A stretch of 64,000 bases of DNA from Tianweitania sp. UT-5YL-CI-8 (lineage in GTDB: Bacteria > Pseudomonadota > Alphaproteobacteria > Rhizobiales > Rhizobiaceae). The stretch lies in assembly GCF_030010215.1 (NCBI RefSeq), contig NZ_JASCRR010000004.1, positions 62,001 to 126,000 of the forward strand, written 5' to 3'. Made by a program: the position numbers and the translations under genes. Below are positions 8,539 through 17,686 of the stretch, one piece after another; position 1 is the first letter of the stretch; each line of letters opens with the position of its first letter. A model generated the notes under the pieces. That model did no database searches, was not told the DNA's origin, and worked only from the letters and a program-made list of their open reading frames with translations.

Positions 8539-9120
8539 ATGCAAGTCATCCTTCTCGAACGCATTGCGCGCCTCGGCCAGATGGGCGAGACCGTCAAGGT
8601 CAAGGACGGGTTCGCCCGCAACTTCCTGCTGCCGCAGGGCAAGGCGCTGCGCGCCAACGAAGCCAACAAGAAGAAGTTCGAAGGCCAGCGCGCCCAGCTC
8701 GAGACCCGTAATCTCGAGCGCAAGTCGGAAGCCCAGAAGATCGCCGACGTGCTCGACGGCAAGAGCTTCATCGTCGTCCGTTCGGCCGGCGAAACCGGCC
8801 AGCTCTACGGTTCGGTCTCGACCCGCGATATCGCCGATCTGGTGACCGCCGAAGGCTTCACCGTTGCCCGCAACCAGGTCGAGCTCAACCAGCCGATCAA
8901 GACCATCGGTCTGTCGAATGTGGCGATTGCGCTGCATCCGGAAGTCGAGGTCACCATTACGCTCAACATCGCCCGCAGCGCGGACGAAGCCGAGCGCCAG
9001 TCGAAAGGCGAGTTGCTCACCACCGCCGAAGCCATCTATGGCGACGACATCAATGAGAATGCCCGTCCCGACAACTTCTTCGATCCGAACGAGGACGAAG
9101 GCGACTCCGAAGAAGCCTGA
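8539..9120 (+). CDS. rplI: 50S ribosomal protein bL9
   Basis: Binds 23S rRNA domain [34 protein letters not shown] is the N-domain and connecting helix; the C-domain follows, then an acidic tail ending [10 protein letters not shown]. At 193 residues it is longer than the usual 149, as is common in alphaproteobacteria. I start at the ATG at 8539, preceded by GGAGACAAG, although the frame is open from 8515. Confidence 0.96.
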   Translation: MQVILLERIARLGQMGETVKVKDGFARNFLLPQGKALRANEANKKKFEGQRAQLETRNLERKSEAQKIADVLDGKSFIVVRSAGETGQLYGSVSTRDIADLVTAEGFTVARNQVELNQPIKTIGLSNVAIALHPEVEVTITLNIARSADEAERQSKGELLTTAEAIYGDDINENARPDNFFDPNEDEGDSEEA

Positions 9121-9143
9121 TCGAGGCCCCTTCGACCGAGATC

Positions 9144-9174
9144 AAGCCCGGATGCCAGCATCCGGGCTTTTTTT
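9144..9174 (+). terminator. Rho-independent terminator of rplI
   Basis: AAGCCCGGATGC and GCATCCGGGCTT form a stem of about 11-12 bp with a minimal loop, running into seven Ts. It begins 24 bases after the rplI stop. Confidence 0.9.
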
Positions 9175-9193
9175 ATGCCAGCGAGGAACCCAC

Positions 9194-9222
9194 TTGATGC
9201 CACGGCAAAAACGGAGATTATA
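9194..9222 (+). promoter_or_regulatory. Candidate promoter for cfa
   Basis: TTGATG (9194-9199), 17-base spacer, ATTATA (9217-9222), just after the rplI terminator and about 30 bases before the cfa start. Weak-to-moderate match. Confidence 0.35.
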
Positions 9223-9253
9223 GGCTTAGGTTATCATATCCAGGTAGGCGTAT

Positions 9254-10549
9254 ATGAACACGTTCCTGCAGCGCGTTGTCGATCATCTCGTCCGCAAGGG
9301 TAATCTCAAGATCACCGGACCGAACGGCGAAACGCACAGCTTCGGAGACGGTGTAGGCGAGGCGGTCCATGCCCGGCTGCATACGCGGCACGCCGAACGC
9401 GCGATTACGCTCGATCCGATGCTCGCTTTTCCGGAAGCCTACATGACCGGCGAGGTCACGATGGAGCGCGGCGACATCCTCGACCTGCTCCATGTCGTCT
9501 ACATCAATATGGGCCCGGCCGGTGTGGAAGCCACCTGGACACGGGCCGTCGAGGGGCTGCGCCATGCCTTCCGCAGGCTGCAGCAGGTCAACACGCCGCT
9601 GCGGTCGCGGCGCAACGTGCAGCGCCACTACGACCTTTCCGGCGAGCTCTACAAACTCTTCCTCGACGAGGACATGCAATATTCCTGCGCCTATTTTGAG
9701 CGGCCCGACATGACGCTCGAAGAGGCACAGATGGCCAAGAAGCGCCATCTCGCGGCCAAGCTGAAGATGAAGCCGGGCCAGACCGTCCTGGACATCGGCT
9801 CAGGCTGGGGCGGTCTCGGCCTCTACCTCGCCCGGGCTTTCGAAGCTGATGTGCTGGGCGTGACGCTGTCGACCGAACAGCACGCGGTGGCCACCGAACG
9901 CGCACAGGCGGAGGGACTGAACAATCACGTCCATTTCGAGATTCGCGACTATCGCGATCTCAACGAACGTTTCGACCGCGTCATCTCGGTCGGCATGTTC
10001 GAGCATGTCGGCGTCAACCACTATCGCACCTTCTTCGACAAATGCGCCAAGCTGCTCAAGCCGGACGGCGTCATGGTGCTGCATTCCATCGGCCGCAGCG
10101 GCCCGCCCTGCGCCACCAACGCCTTCATCCGCAAACACATCTTCCCAGGCGGCTATATCCCTGCCCTTTCCGAAGTTCTGCCGGCGATCGAGAAGTCGGG
10201 GCTGATCGTCTCGGATGTCGAGATCCTGCGGCTGCACTATGCCGATACGCTGAAGCACTGGCGCGAGCGTTTCCATGCCAACCGTGAAAAGGTGCTGCAG
10301 ATTTATGACGAGCGCTTCTTCCGCATGTGGGACTTCTATCTCGCCGGATCGGAAGCAGCCTTCCGCTGGCAGGATTTGATGGTGTTCCAGATTCAGCTCA
10401 CCCAACGCAACGATACGTTGCCGGTGACGCGCGATTATATCGGCAAATGCGAATCCGCGCTTGCAATGCACGAGAAGGCGCATGACCATGAACCACGCAC
10501 CAAGTTGACCAGAAAGCCGCGCAAGACGAAGAAAACCGCTGGCAGCTGA
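9254..10549 (+). CDS. cfa: Cyclopropane-fatty-acyl-phospholipid synthase
   Basis: Adds a methylene group from S-adenosylmethionine across double bonds of membrane phospholipid acyl chains. 431 residues. An N-terminal lipid-binding region (about 1-130) precedes RNVQRHYDLSGELYKLFLD and the SAM motif TVLDIGSGWGGLGLYLA; SVGMFEHVG and the FPGGYIPALSEV stretch are family hallmarks. The basic Lys-rich tail (KLTRKPRKTKKT) is unremarkable. It follows a strong terminator and so forms its own unit. Confidence 0.93.
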   Translation: MNTFLQRVVDHLVRKGNLKITGPNGETHSFGDGVGEAVHARLHTRHAERAITLDPMLAFPEAYMTGEVTMERGDILDLLHVVYINMGPAGVEATWTRAVEGLRHAFRRLQQVNTPLRSRRNVQRHYDLSGELYKLFLDEDMQYSCAYFERPDMTLEEAQMAKKRHLAAKLKMKPGQTVLDIGSGWGGLGLYLARAFEADVLGVTLSTEQHAVATERAQAEGLNNHVHFEIRDYRDLNERFDRVISVGMFEHVGVNHYRTFFDKCAKLLKPDGVMVLHSIGRSGPPCATNAFIRKHIFPGGYIPALSEVLPAIEKSGLIVSDVEILRLHYADTLKHWRERFHANREKVLQIYDERFFRMWDFYLAGSEAAFRWQDLMVFQIQLTQRNDTLPVTRDYIGKCESALAMHEKAHDHEPRTKLTRKPRKTKKTAGS

Positions 10550-10621
10550 TCGTCGGCAACGGGTTGACCCGCTTGGCTATCTCGCTTTCGACGAAAGCAA
10601 CGTTGGAGGCTGCATCAGCGC

Positions 10622-10945
10622 ATGACCATTCCGATTTTCATTGCGGCGTCGATTGCGGAAATCGCCGGCTGTTTCGCTTTCTGGGCGTGGTGGCGGCTGG
10701 ACAAGTCCGTCCTGTGGCTCGTTCCCGGCATCTTGTCGCTGATCCTGTTCGCCTGGCTTCTGGCGCAGGCGGAAACCGATGCGGCGGGCCGCGCCTATGC
10801 CGCTTACGGCGGGGTCTACATCCTGGCGTCGCTGGGCTGGCTGTGGCTGGCCGAAGGCGTCCGGCCCGACCGCTGGGACATGATCGGCGCCGTCATCTGC
10901 CTTGGCGGCGCGGCGATCATCCTGTTTGCGCCAAGGGCGACATAG
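10622..10945 (+). CDS. YnfA family (UPF0060) small membrane protein
   Basis: 107 residues with four predicted membrane helices. [19 protein letters not shown] at the N-terminus and [18 protein letters not shown] are diagnostic of UPF0060/YnfA, a small-multidrug-resistance-like family of uncertain substrate. Its stop codon (10943-10945) directly abuts the stop of the convergent gene at 10946, leaving no room for a terminator between them. Confidence 0.9.
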   Translation: MTIPIFIAASIAEIAGCFAFWAWWRLDKSVLWLVPGILSLILFAWLLAQAETDAAGRAYAAYGGVYILASLGWLWLAEGVRPDRWDMIGAVICLGGAAIILFAPRAT

Positions 10946-11521
10946 CTACTTCGCTGGTGTCACGATCTCATAGGTGCAGGCAAAAGACGCTGCCGCGATG
11001 CGGTAGGTATCGCTCGTATCCGTCGGCACCTGTACGATGGCATCACCCACCTTGGCCACCATCGTCTCACCCCAGGGTGCCGTAAAAGTAAAGTCGCCTA
11101 TTTCTTTGGAAACAACGAAATAGCCCATGTCGCCGCCTTTCGGATTGAAGGCGCGGTAGCCCTGGGCATCGGGTTCAGACTGCGGCTCGCCATAGCGGGT
11201 CGGGAATTTTGCAGCCTTCACCAAAATTTCCTCATTGCCCGTCTCAGGGCAGCGGTTGCGTACCACCCAATCGCCAGCTTCGGCCGGCTTGGATTTCGTC
11301 TCGACGCCTTCTCCCTTGATGATCGTGACGATCACCTCTCCCGGCACGGCCGGACGTGCGTCCACGGCCTTGGTTTTGTGAGCGATGCCGGTAAGACCCT
11401 CCTTCTTCGCCACCTCGAACAGTTGCACCTGATCCTTCTTCCGAGCCTCTTGCGCATGAAGGATCGCAGGCGCGGCTAGAACCGTGGCGAGCAACGCAGT
11501 GGTCATCATGGGGATATTCAT
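10946..11521 (-). CDS. Secreted hypothetical protein, PGDYG-like
   Basis: 191 residues. The N-terminus MNIPMMTTALLATVLAAPAILHAQEA is a clear signal peptide with an Ala-x-Ala-like site. The mature part has GDWVVRNRCPETGNEEILV and KFPTRYG, which recall the small PGDYG-motif family (a tentative resemblance). Two cysteines could form a disulfide. Function unknown, presumably periplasmic. The adjacent gap 11522-11792 contains the dnaB promoter region but no gene I can support. Confidence 0.75.
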   Translation of the reverse strand: MNIPMMTTALLATVLAAPAILHAQEARKKDQVQLFEVAKKEGLTGIAHKTKAVDARPAVPGEVIVTIIKGEGVETKSKPAEAGDWVVRNRCPETGNEEILVKAAKFPTRYGEPQSEPDAQGYRAFNPKGGDMGYFVVSKEIGDFTFTAPWGETMVAKVGDAIVQVPTDTSDTYRIAAASFACTYEIVTPAK

Positions 11522-11792
11522 GGCCGGCCCTTTGGCTGTTGTGACGGATAAGCATCATCCGTGCAGTCGCCATCGAAAAACAAGCGCAAACTTCGATCCT
11601 CCGATGAAGGCGTGGTCTTTCCGGTTTTGTTCCGAGTGACGGAGGGATAGATTCAGGAGGACGATTCGAGTCAACCGTGATTCTTTCCACCGCTTCTACA
11701 AGGGCTGTGAATCGCGGGCACCAATTCCGAATAATCGGCATTGGCGCGTACCGATCTGATACCCATTCGGCGGGTGCAATAGCGGGACAGAC

Positions 11793-13283
11793 ATGGCAGA
11801 GGCAGCACGGAAATTCAGCGTGGCGGAAACGCCGCTCTATCGGGAGGCCCCGAACAACATCGAGGCCGAGCAGGCCCTTCTGGGAGCCATGCTGGTCAAC
11901 AACGACGCCTTCTACCGCGTCTCGGACTTCCTGAAGCCGACCCATTTCTACGAACCGCTGCACCGGCGCATTTTCGAGATTGCCTCGGAATTGATCCGCA
12001 TGGGCAAGATGGCCAATCCGGTCACGCTGAAGACCTTCCTGCCAGCCGACGAGAAGGTCGGCGACATGACCGTGCCGCAATATCTCGCCCGGCTCGCCGC
12101 AGAAGCCGTGACGGTCATCAACGCCGCCGACTATGGCCGCGCCATCTACGATCTCGCCACCCGCCGCGCTCTGATCACCGTCGGCGAGGACATGGTCAAC
12201 ATCGCCTATGATGCGCCGGTCGACATGTCGCCTTCGGCGCAGATCGAGGACGCCGAGCGGCGCCTGTTCGAGCTGGCCGAAACCGGCCGCTACGATGGTG
12301 GTTTCGAAGCCTTCTCGGACGCTATCAAGACCGCTATCGACATGGCGAGCGCTGCCTATATGCGCGATGGCCACCTGTCCGGCATCGCGACCGGCCTGCA
12401 CTATCTCGACGCCCGTATGGGCGGCCTGCAGCCGTCGGATTTGATCGTGCTCGCCGGACGTCCCGGCATGGGCAAAACGTCGCTCGTCACCAACATCGCC
12501 TTCAACGTTGCCAACGCCTACGAGCCGGCACAGCAGGCGGATGGCTCATTCAAGGCTGCGAATGGCGGCGTGATTGGCTTCTTCTCGCTCGAAATGTCGT
12601 CCGAACAGCTCGCAACGCGTATCATTTCCGAGCAGGCCGAAGTGCCCTCCTCCAAAATCCGGCGTGGCGACCTGACCGAAGCCGACTTCGAAAAGCTTGT
12701 CGGCTGTACCCAGACGCTGCAGAAAATCCCGCTCTTCATCGATTCGACCGGCGGTATCTCCATCGCCCAGCTGGCTGCCCGCGCCCGGCGGCTCAAGCGC
12801 CAGCGCGGTCTCGACGTCATCATCATCGACTATATCCAGCTCATGCAGGGCTCGTCGGCGAAGGCCTCGCAGAACCGCGTTCAGGAAATCACCGAAATCA
12901 CCACCGGGCTGAAGGCGCTCGCCAAGGAACTGGGCGTGCCGATCATCGCGCTGTCGCAGCTGTCGCGTCAGGTGGAAAGCCGCGAGGACAAACGCCCCCA
13001 ACTGTCCGATCTTCGCGAATCCGGTTCCATCGAGCAGGACGCCGACGTGGTTCTGTTCGTCTATCGCGAGGAATACTACCTCAAGAACAAAGAGCCGAAG
13101 CCGGGCACCGACGAGTATTTCAAATGGGAAACCGAGATGACCGCCGCGAAGGGCAAGGCCGAAGTGATCGTCGCCAAGCAGCGCCACGGCCCGACCGGTT
13201 CAGTCCAGCTCGGCTTCCAGGGCGAATTCACCCGCTTCTTCGACCTTGCAGAGGACAGCCACCTGCCTGAACGGTTCGAATAA
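11793..13283 (+). CDS. dnaB: Replicative DNA helicase DnaB
   Basis: Hexameric helicase that unwinds DNA at the fork. 496 residues. The N-domain begins with REAPNNIEAEQALLGAMLVNN. The RecA-like domain has Walker A GRPGMGKTS at about 223-231, Walker B DVIIIDYIQLM, and the ESGSIEQDADVV and KQRHGPTG motifs. No intein interrupts it. In related rhizobia I would expect alr then radA downstream; here an orphan antitoxin gene and a repeat lie between dnaB and radA. Confidence 0.97.
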   Translation: MAEAARKFSVAETPLYREAPNNIEAEQALLGAMLVNNDAFYRVSDFLKPTHFYEPLHRRIFEIASELIRMGKMANPVTLKTFLPADEKVGDMTVPQYLARLAAEAVTVINAADYGRAIYDLATRRALITVGEDMVNIAYDAPVDMSPSAQIEDAERRLFELAETGRYDGGFEAFSDAIKTAIDMASAAYMRDGHLSGIATGLHYLDARMGGLQPSDLIVLAGRPGMGKTSLVTNIAFNVANAYEPAQQADGSFKAANGGVIGFFSLEMSSEQLATRIISEQAEVPSSKIRRGDLTEADFEKLVGCTQTLQKIPLFIDSTGGISIAQLAARARRLKRQRGLDVIIIDYIQLMQGSSAKASQNRVQEITEITTGLKALAKELGVPIIALSQLSRQVESREDKRPQLSDLRESGSIEQDADVVLFVYREEYYLKNKEPKPGTDEYFKWETEMTAAKGKAEVIVAKQRHGPTGSVQLGFQGEFTRFFDLAEDSHLPERFE

Positions 13284-13312
13284 AATCTCAGGCCTTCTCG
13301 CCACGTATTTCA

Positions 13313-13325
13313 TGCATTATATGCA
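13313..13325 (+). promoter_or_regulatory. Possible operator of the Phd-like gene
   Basis: TGCAT-TAT-ATGCA is a perfect inverted repeat 38 bases before the antitoxin ATG, with further TGCAA copies immediately after it. Phd/YefM antitoxins repress their own promoters from such sites. Inference only. Confidence 0.35.
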
Positions 13326-13363
13326 AGCCATGCAAATCGTATGACTTACGGAGGTCTTGAGCA

Positions 13364-13621
13364 ATGCTGAAGGTCAGCGCCGCGGAATTTCAACGCAATA
13401 TCGGTCGCTATCAGGATCTGGCGCTAACGCAGCCGATAGTGGTGACGCGCAACGGTCGCGAGCGCACGGTGATGATCTCGACAGAAGAATACAATCGCCT
13501 TAAGCGGCGTGACCGCGAAGTCTTGAGCCTCGACGATTTCACCGATGAGGACATCGCGGCAATCGCGGCGGCGCGAGCGCCGGAAGAAGCCAAGGCTTTT
13601 GATCACGAAGTTGAAGAATAA
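13364..13621 (+). CDS. Phd/YefM-type antitoxin without a visible toxin
   Basis: 85 residues. MLKVSAAEFQRNIGRYQDLA, PIVVTRNGRERTVMIS and EEYNRLKRRD match the Phd/YefM DNA-binding fold; the acidic remainder is the usual toxin-binding tail. GGAGG precedes the ATG. No Doc, YoeB, RelE or PIN reading frame follows: a repeat element starts 61 bases after the stop and then radA. It may be a solitary regulator, an anti-addiction relic or a partner of a distant toxin. Confidence 0.85.
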   Translation: MLKVSAAEFQRNIGRYQDLALTQPIVVTRNGRERTVMISTEEYNRLKRRDREVLSLDDFTDEDIAAIAAARAPEEAKAFDHEVEE

Positions 13622-13681
13622 ACTGCGCCACAATTTCCTGTCATTGAACAGGCTTTCATAGATTGGCTGTGTCAATCCACA

Positions 13682-13838
13682 GCACCCCCCTCTGGCCTGC
13701 CGGCCATCTCCCCTCAAGGAGGGAGATCAGATGGTGTTGCCTTTCGCCAATCGCCAACGGCGAGAAATGGTGTCGCCGGGCGAAGCTACCAATCTCCCCC
13801 CTTGAGGGGGAGATGGCCGGCAGGCCAGAGGGGGGTGC
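13682..13838. repeat. Palindromic intergenic repeat, copy A
   Basis: Two arms of about 47 bases (13682-13727 and 13792-13838) are near-perfect inverted copies, each with CTGGCCTGCCGGCCATCTCC; about 64 bases separate them. The spacer holds a CGCCAATCGCCAACGG stretch resembling, in reverse, the spacer of copy B (32344-32503). It ends 20 bases before radA, so its hairpin would form in the radA leader. Confidence 0.85.
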
Positions 13839-13858
13839 CTCACTATTTGAGAAATCTC

Positions 13859-15265
13859 ATGGCTAAACCTCCGCGCGTTCAGTTCATCTGCCAGAATTGC
13901 GGCGCCACGCATCAGCGCTGGGCCGGCAAATGCGATTCCTGCGGTGCGTGGAACACGCTGGTCGAGGAAGGCACCTCGGGCGGCATCGGCAGCGGGCCGG
14001 CAAGCCTTCGCGCCGCGCGCAAGGGCCGTGCCGTGGCGCTCACCAGTCTGGACGGCGACATCGAGGACGCACCGCGCATCATCTCGGGCATCGGCGAACT
14101 CGACCGCGCGACCGGCGGCGGCTTCGTGCGCGGCTCGGCACTTCTGGTCGGCGGCGACCCCGGCATCGGCAAATCGACGCTGTTGACCCAGGCAGCGGCG
14201 GCCCTTGCCGCGCGCGGCCACCGCGTCGTCTATGTTTCAGGCGAGGAGGCGGTCGCGCAGATCAGGCTGCGCGCCCAGCGGCTCGGCGTCGCCACAGCAC
14301 CGGTGGAACTGGCGGCCGAAACCAATGTCGAGGACATTCTGGCCACCATTGCCGACGGCAGGCGGCCGGATCTGGTCATCATCGATTCGATCCAGACGTT
14401 GTGGACCGACCTCGCCGATTCGGCCCCGGGCACCGTCACCCAGGTGCGCGCGGCAGCCCAGGCGATGATCCGCTATGCCAAGTCCACGGGCGCGGCGGTC
14501 GTTCTGGTCGGTCACGTCACCAAGGAAGGCCAGATCGCCGGTCCCCGCGTGGTCGAGCACATGGTCGATGCCGTGCTTTATTTCGAAGGCGAAGGCGGCC
14601 ACCACTACCGCATCCTGCGCACGGTCAAGAATCGTTTCGGCCCGACCGACGAGATCGGCGTCTTTGAAATGTCCGACAAGGGCCTGCGCGAGGTCGCCAA
14701 CCCGTCTGAGCTTTTTCTTGGCGAACGCCATGCCAAGGCGCCGGGTGCGGCGGTGTTTGCCGGCATCGAAGGCACCAGGCCGGTGCTGGTGGAAATCCAG
14801 GCGCTTGTCGCCGCCTCTTCGCTGGGCACGCCGCGCCGCGCTGTGGTCGGCTGGGATGGCGCTCGCATGTCGATGATCATCGCCGTGCTCGAAGCGCATT
14901 GCGGCGTCCGCTTCGGCACCCATGACGTCTACCTGAACGTGGCCGGCGGATACCGTATTTCGGAGCCTGCGGCAGACCTCGCGGTGGCTGCGGCACTGGT
15001 TTCCTCCCTCACCGGACTTGCCCTGCCTGCGGATTGCGTCTATTTCGGCGAAATCAGCCTTTCGGGTGCGGTGAGGCCTGTCGCGCATGCGCAGCAGCGC
15101 CTCAAGGAAGCCGAGAAGCTGGGGTTCGGACAGGCGGTACTGCCACGAACCAGCGAGGATCTCGCTGGTGGGATCGGCGGCAAGGCCTTCCAACCGGCGG
15201 AACTGGCAGACCTCGTGGCGCGCATCGCAGGCGGCAAACGCAGACGCACCGAAGACGCCGAATGA
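13859..15265 (+). CDS. radA: DNA repair protein RadA
   Basis: RecA-like helicase that helps process recombination intermediates. 468 residues from the ATG at 13859. Zinc finger C11-x2-C14 ... C25-x2-C28, Walker A GGDPGIGKST at about 98-107, the RadA signature VKNRFGPTDEIGVFEM and a C-terminal Lon-like domain (about 280-468). The upstream open frame starts inside the repeat and is ignored. Followed after 24 bases by cvpA. Confidence 0.97.
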   Translation: MAKPPRVQFICQNCGATHQRWAGKCDSCGAWNTLVEEGTSGGIGSGPASLRAARKGRAVALTSLDGDIEDAPRIISGIGELDRATGGGFVRGSALLVGGDPGIGKSTLLTQAAAALAARGHRVVYVSGEEAVAQIRLRAQRLGVATAPVELAAETNVEDILATIADGRRPDLVIIDSIQTLWTDLADSAPGTVTQVRAAAQAMIRYAKSTGAAVVLVGHVTKEGQIAGPRVVEHMVDAVLYFEGEGGHHYRILRTVKNRFGPTDEIGVFEMSDKGLREVANPSELFLGERHAKAPGAAVFAGIEGTRPVLVEIQALVAASSLGTPRRAVVGWDGARMSMIIAVLEAHCGVRFGTHDVYLNVAGGYRISEPAADLAVAAALVSSLTGLALPADCVYFGEISLSGAVRPVAHAQQRLKEAEKLGFGQAVLPRTSEDLAGGIGGKAFQPAELADLVARIAGGKRRRTEDAE

Positions 15266-15289
15266 CGATAGTCTACTGTTGGAGAGACC

Positions 15290-15886
15290 ATGCCGATTAC
15301 GCTGCTTGACGGAATCCTCGTCGGCTTCACCCTGGTTTCGGCCATGCTGGCCATGGTTCGCGGCTTTTCGCGAGAGGTGCTGTCCATCGCATCGTGGATT
15401 GCAGCGGCCGCCGCTGCCTTCTTTCTGTGGCGCCCGGTGCTGCCCTTCGTGCAGCCCTATATCGACAACGAGCAGTTCGCCATGGCAGCTGCGGCGGGCA
15501 TCGTCTTCCTCGTCGCTTTGATCATCGTCACGCTGATCACCATGAAGATCGCCGATTTCATCATCGATTCGCGCGTCGGCGCGCTCGACCGTACGCTTGG
15601 CTTCGTCTACGGCGCAGCACGCGGCATTCTCGTGGTGGCTGTCGGCCTGCTGTTCTTCAACTGGCTGGTCGGCGCCAACAAGCCTGTGTGGATCACCGAG
15701 GCGAAATCGCGTCCGCTTCTGGAAAGCATCGGCACGACGATCGAAGGCCTGCTGCCCGCGGACCCCGAGAACACGATCCTCAAGCGCCTGTCCAACGACA
15801 ACGATGCGCCCGAGACCGGTACCGAAGCGCCGCCTGCCGAAGGCGCGCCCGACGCACCGGCACCCAACGCTCCGACAGCACCATGA
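15290..15886 (+). CDS. cvpA: CvpA family membrane protein
   Basis: 198 residues, four predicted membrane helices in residues 5-125 followed by a Pro/Ala/Glu-rich tail. TLLDGILVGFTLVSAMLAMVRGFSRE and the ...LGFVYGAARGILVV helix are typical of CvpA (colicin V production). Precise function unknown; commonly next to purF, as here. GGAGAGA precedes the ATG. Confidence 0.92.
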   Translation: MPITLLDGILVGFTLVSAMLAMVRGFSREVLSIASWIAAAAAAFFLWRPVLPFVQPYIDNEQFAMAAAAGIVFLVALIIVTLITMKIADFIIDSRVGALDRTLGFVYGAARGILVVAVGLLFFNWLVGANKPVWITEAKSRPLLESIGTTIEGLLPADPENTILKRLSNDNDAPETGTEAPPAEGAPDAPAPNAPTAP

Positions 15887-15914
15887 CGTTGGTGTGAACG
15901 ACGCGATTGTCGCG

Positions 15915-15943
15915 TTGCCCTTTTCAATTGTTGCCACTATATA
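15915..15943 (+). promoter_or_regulatory. Candidate purF promoter
   Basis: TTGCCC (15915-15920), 17-base spacer, TATATA (15938-15943). Good spacing and a strong -10. The predicted leader is about 107 bases. No purine riboswitch fold was evident to me. Confidence 0.5.
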
Positions 15944-16056
15944 ACGGCCTTGGCGCCCCTGCTGCCCCGTGCGATCTGTACGAGGCGGCAGGTGTTTTCT
16001 TTTTCCGAGGCAGTTTTCCGGCAGGGTCCGGTATGCCGCTTTGAAAGGCCGCACCG

Positions 16057-17523
16057 ATGGCAGACGCAAACGACGTGCTTTCCGCGGAAGCTGACGATCA
16101 TTTCCACGACGAATGCGGGGTGTTCGGCATCTTTGGCCGACAGGATGCCGGCGCCATCGTCACGCTCGGCCTGCATGCGCTGCAGCATCGCGGTCAGGAA
16201 GCGGCTGGTATCGTCTCTTATGACGGCACGCAGTTCCACGTCGAACGCCATGTCGGCCTGATCGGCGACACCTTCACCAAGCAGGCCGTGCAGGACCGCC
16301 TTCCCGGCAGTCGCGCCATCGGCCACACCCGCTACGCCACGACCGGCGGCGCCGGCATGCGCAACATCCAGCCTTTCTTCGCTGAACTGGCGGATGGCGG
16401 CTTCGCGGTTGCCCACAACGGCAATCTCACCAACGCCATGACGGTGCAGCGCACCCTGCAGAAACAGGGTGCGATCTTCTCGTCCACCTCCGACACCGAG
16501 ACCATCCTGCATCTGGTCGCCACCAGCAAGGAACGCGACCTCAACTCGCGCTTCATCGATGCGGTGCGGCAGGTCGAAGGCGCGTTTTCGCTCGTCGCCA
16601 TGACGGCCAAGAAGATGATCGGCTGCCGCGATCCGCTTGGCATCCGCCCTCTGGTGCTGGGCGACCTCGACGGCGCCTGGATCCTGGCTTCCGAAACCTG
16701 CGCGCTCGACATCATCGGCGCACGCTTCGTGCGGGACCTCAAGCCCGGCGAGATGGTCATCATCACCTCCAAGGGCATCGAGAGCGTCTTCCCCTTCGAG
16801 CCGGTCAAGTCGCGCTTCTGCATCTTCGAATATGTCTATTTCGCCCGGCCCGATTCGAGCGTCGAGGGTCGCAACGTCTATGACGTGCGCAAGCGCATCG
16901 GCATGGAGCTTTCCAACGAAAGCCCGGTCGATGCGGATATCGTGGTGCCGGTTCCCGATTCGGGTGTGCCGGCCGCCATCGGCTTCTCGCAGGAATCGGG
17001 CATTCCGTTCGAGCTGGGCATCATCCGCAATCACTATGTCGGCCGCACCTTCATTTCGCCCGGCGATTCGATCCGCCACATGGGCGTGCGCCTCAAGCAC
17101 AACGCCAATCGCCGCATGATCGAGGGCAAGCGGGTGGTGCTGGTCGACGATTCGATCGTTCGTGGCACCACCAGCCAGAAGATCGTGCAGATGGTGCGCG
17201 ATGCCGGCGCGAAGGAAGTGCATATGCGCATTGCCTCGCCGCCCACCCGCGCCTCCTGTTTCTATGGCGTCGATACGCCGGAGAAGGCGAAGCTCCTGGC
17301 CTCGCGTATGTCCGTCGATGAGATGGCCGATTTCATCCGCGTCGATTCGCTCGGCTTCCTGTCCATCGATGGCCTCTACCGAGCGGTGGGGGAGGCATCA
17401 CGCGATAGCGAACAGCCGCAATTCTGCGATGCCTGCTTCACCGGCGAATACCCAACCCGCCTCGCCGATTTCGACGGCGCCGACAATGTGCGCACGCTTT
17501 CGCTGCTGGCAAACAGCGGCTGA
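16057..17523 (+). CDS. purF: Amidophosphoribosyltransferase PurF
   Basis: First committed step of purine synthesis: PRPP plus glutamine to phosphoribosylamine. 488 residues. The Ntn nucleophile is C20 in DECGVFGIFG, so residues 1-19 are a propeptide to be cleaved. PRPP motif VVLVDDSIVRGTTS. Cysteines in CIFEYVYFARPDS, SCFYGVDTPEKA and FCDACFTGEYP correspond to the four 4Fe-4S ligands of the Bacillus-type enzyme, so this is the oxygen-labile, processed type. Confidence 0.97.
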   Translation: MADANDVLSAEADDHFHDECGVFGIFGRQDAGAIVTLGLHALQHRGQEAAGIVSYDGTQFHVERHVGLIGDTFTKQAVQDRLPGSRAIGHTRYATTGGAGMRNIQPFFAELADGGFAVAHNGNLTNAMTVQRTLQKQGAIFSSTSDTETILHLVATSKERDLNSRFIDAVRQVEGAFSLVAMTAKKMIGCRDPLGIRPLVLGDLDGAWILASETCALDIIGARFVRDLKPGEMVIITSKGIESVFPFEPVKSRFCIFEYVYFARPDSSVEGRNVYDVRKRIGMELSNESPVDADIVVPVPDSGVPAAIGFSQESGIPFELGIIRNHYVGRTFISPGDSIRHMGVRLKHNANRRMIEGKRVVLVDDSIVRGTTSQKIVQMVRDAGAKEVHMRIASPPTRASCFYGVDTPEKAKLLASRMSVDEMADFIRVDSLGFLSIDGLYRAVGEASRDSEQPQFCDACFTGEYPTRLADFDGADNVRTLSLLANSG

Positions 17524-17686
17524 TCTTCCGTTTCCGCCGAAATCGTATTATTTGCGCCTCACCCTGTACCCTGAAGACCGGGGAGAGGAAGGCATCGGCG
17601 CACGGTCTCATCTCTCTGGCCATCTAGGGGGAGAAAATACCGGCAGGCGGATGACGGCAAATAATTACGGACAGAAGGCAAGCTGC

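Noticed and set aside
14237-16069. Open frame of about 610 codons antisense to radA and cvpA
   Set aside because: A by-product of high-GC third positions on the sense strand; no ribosome site or family features, and both sense genes are certain.
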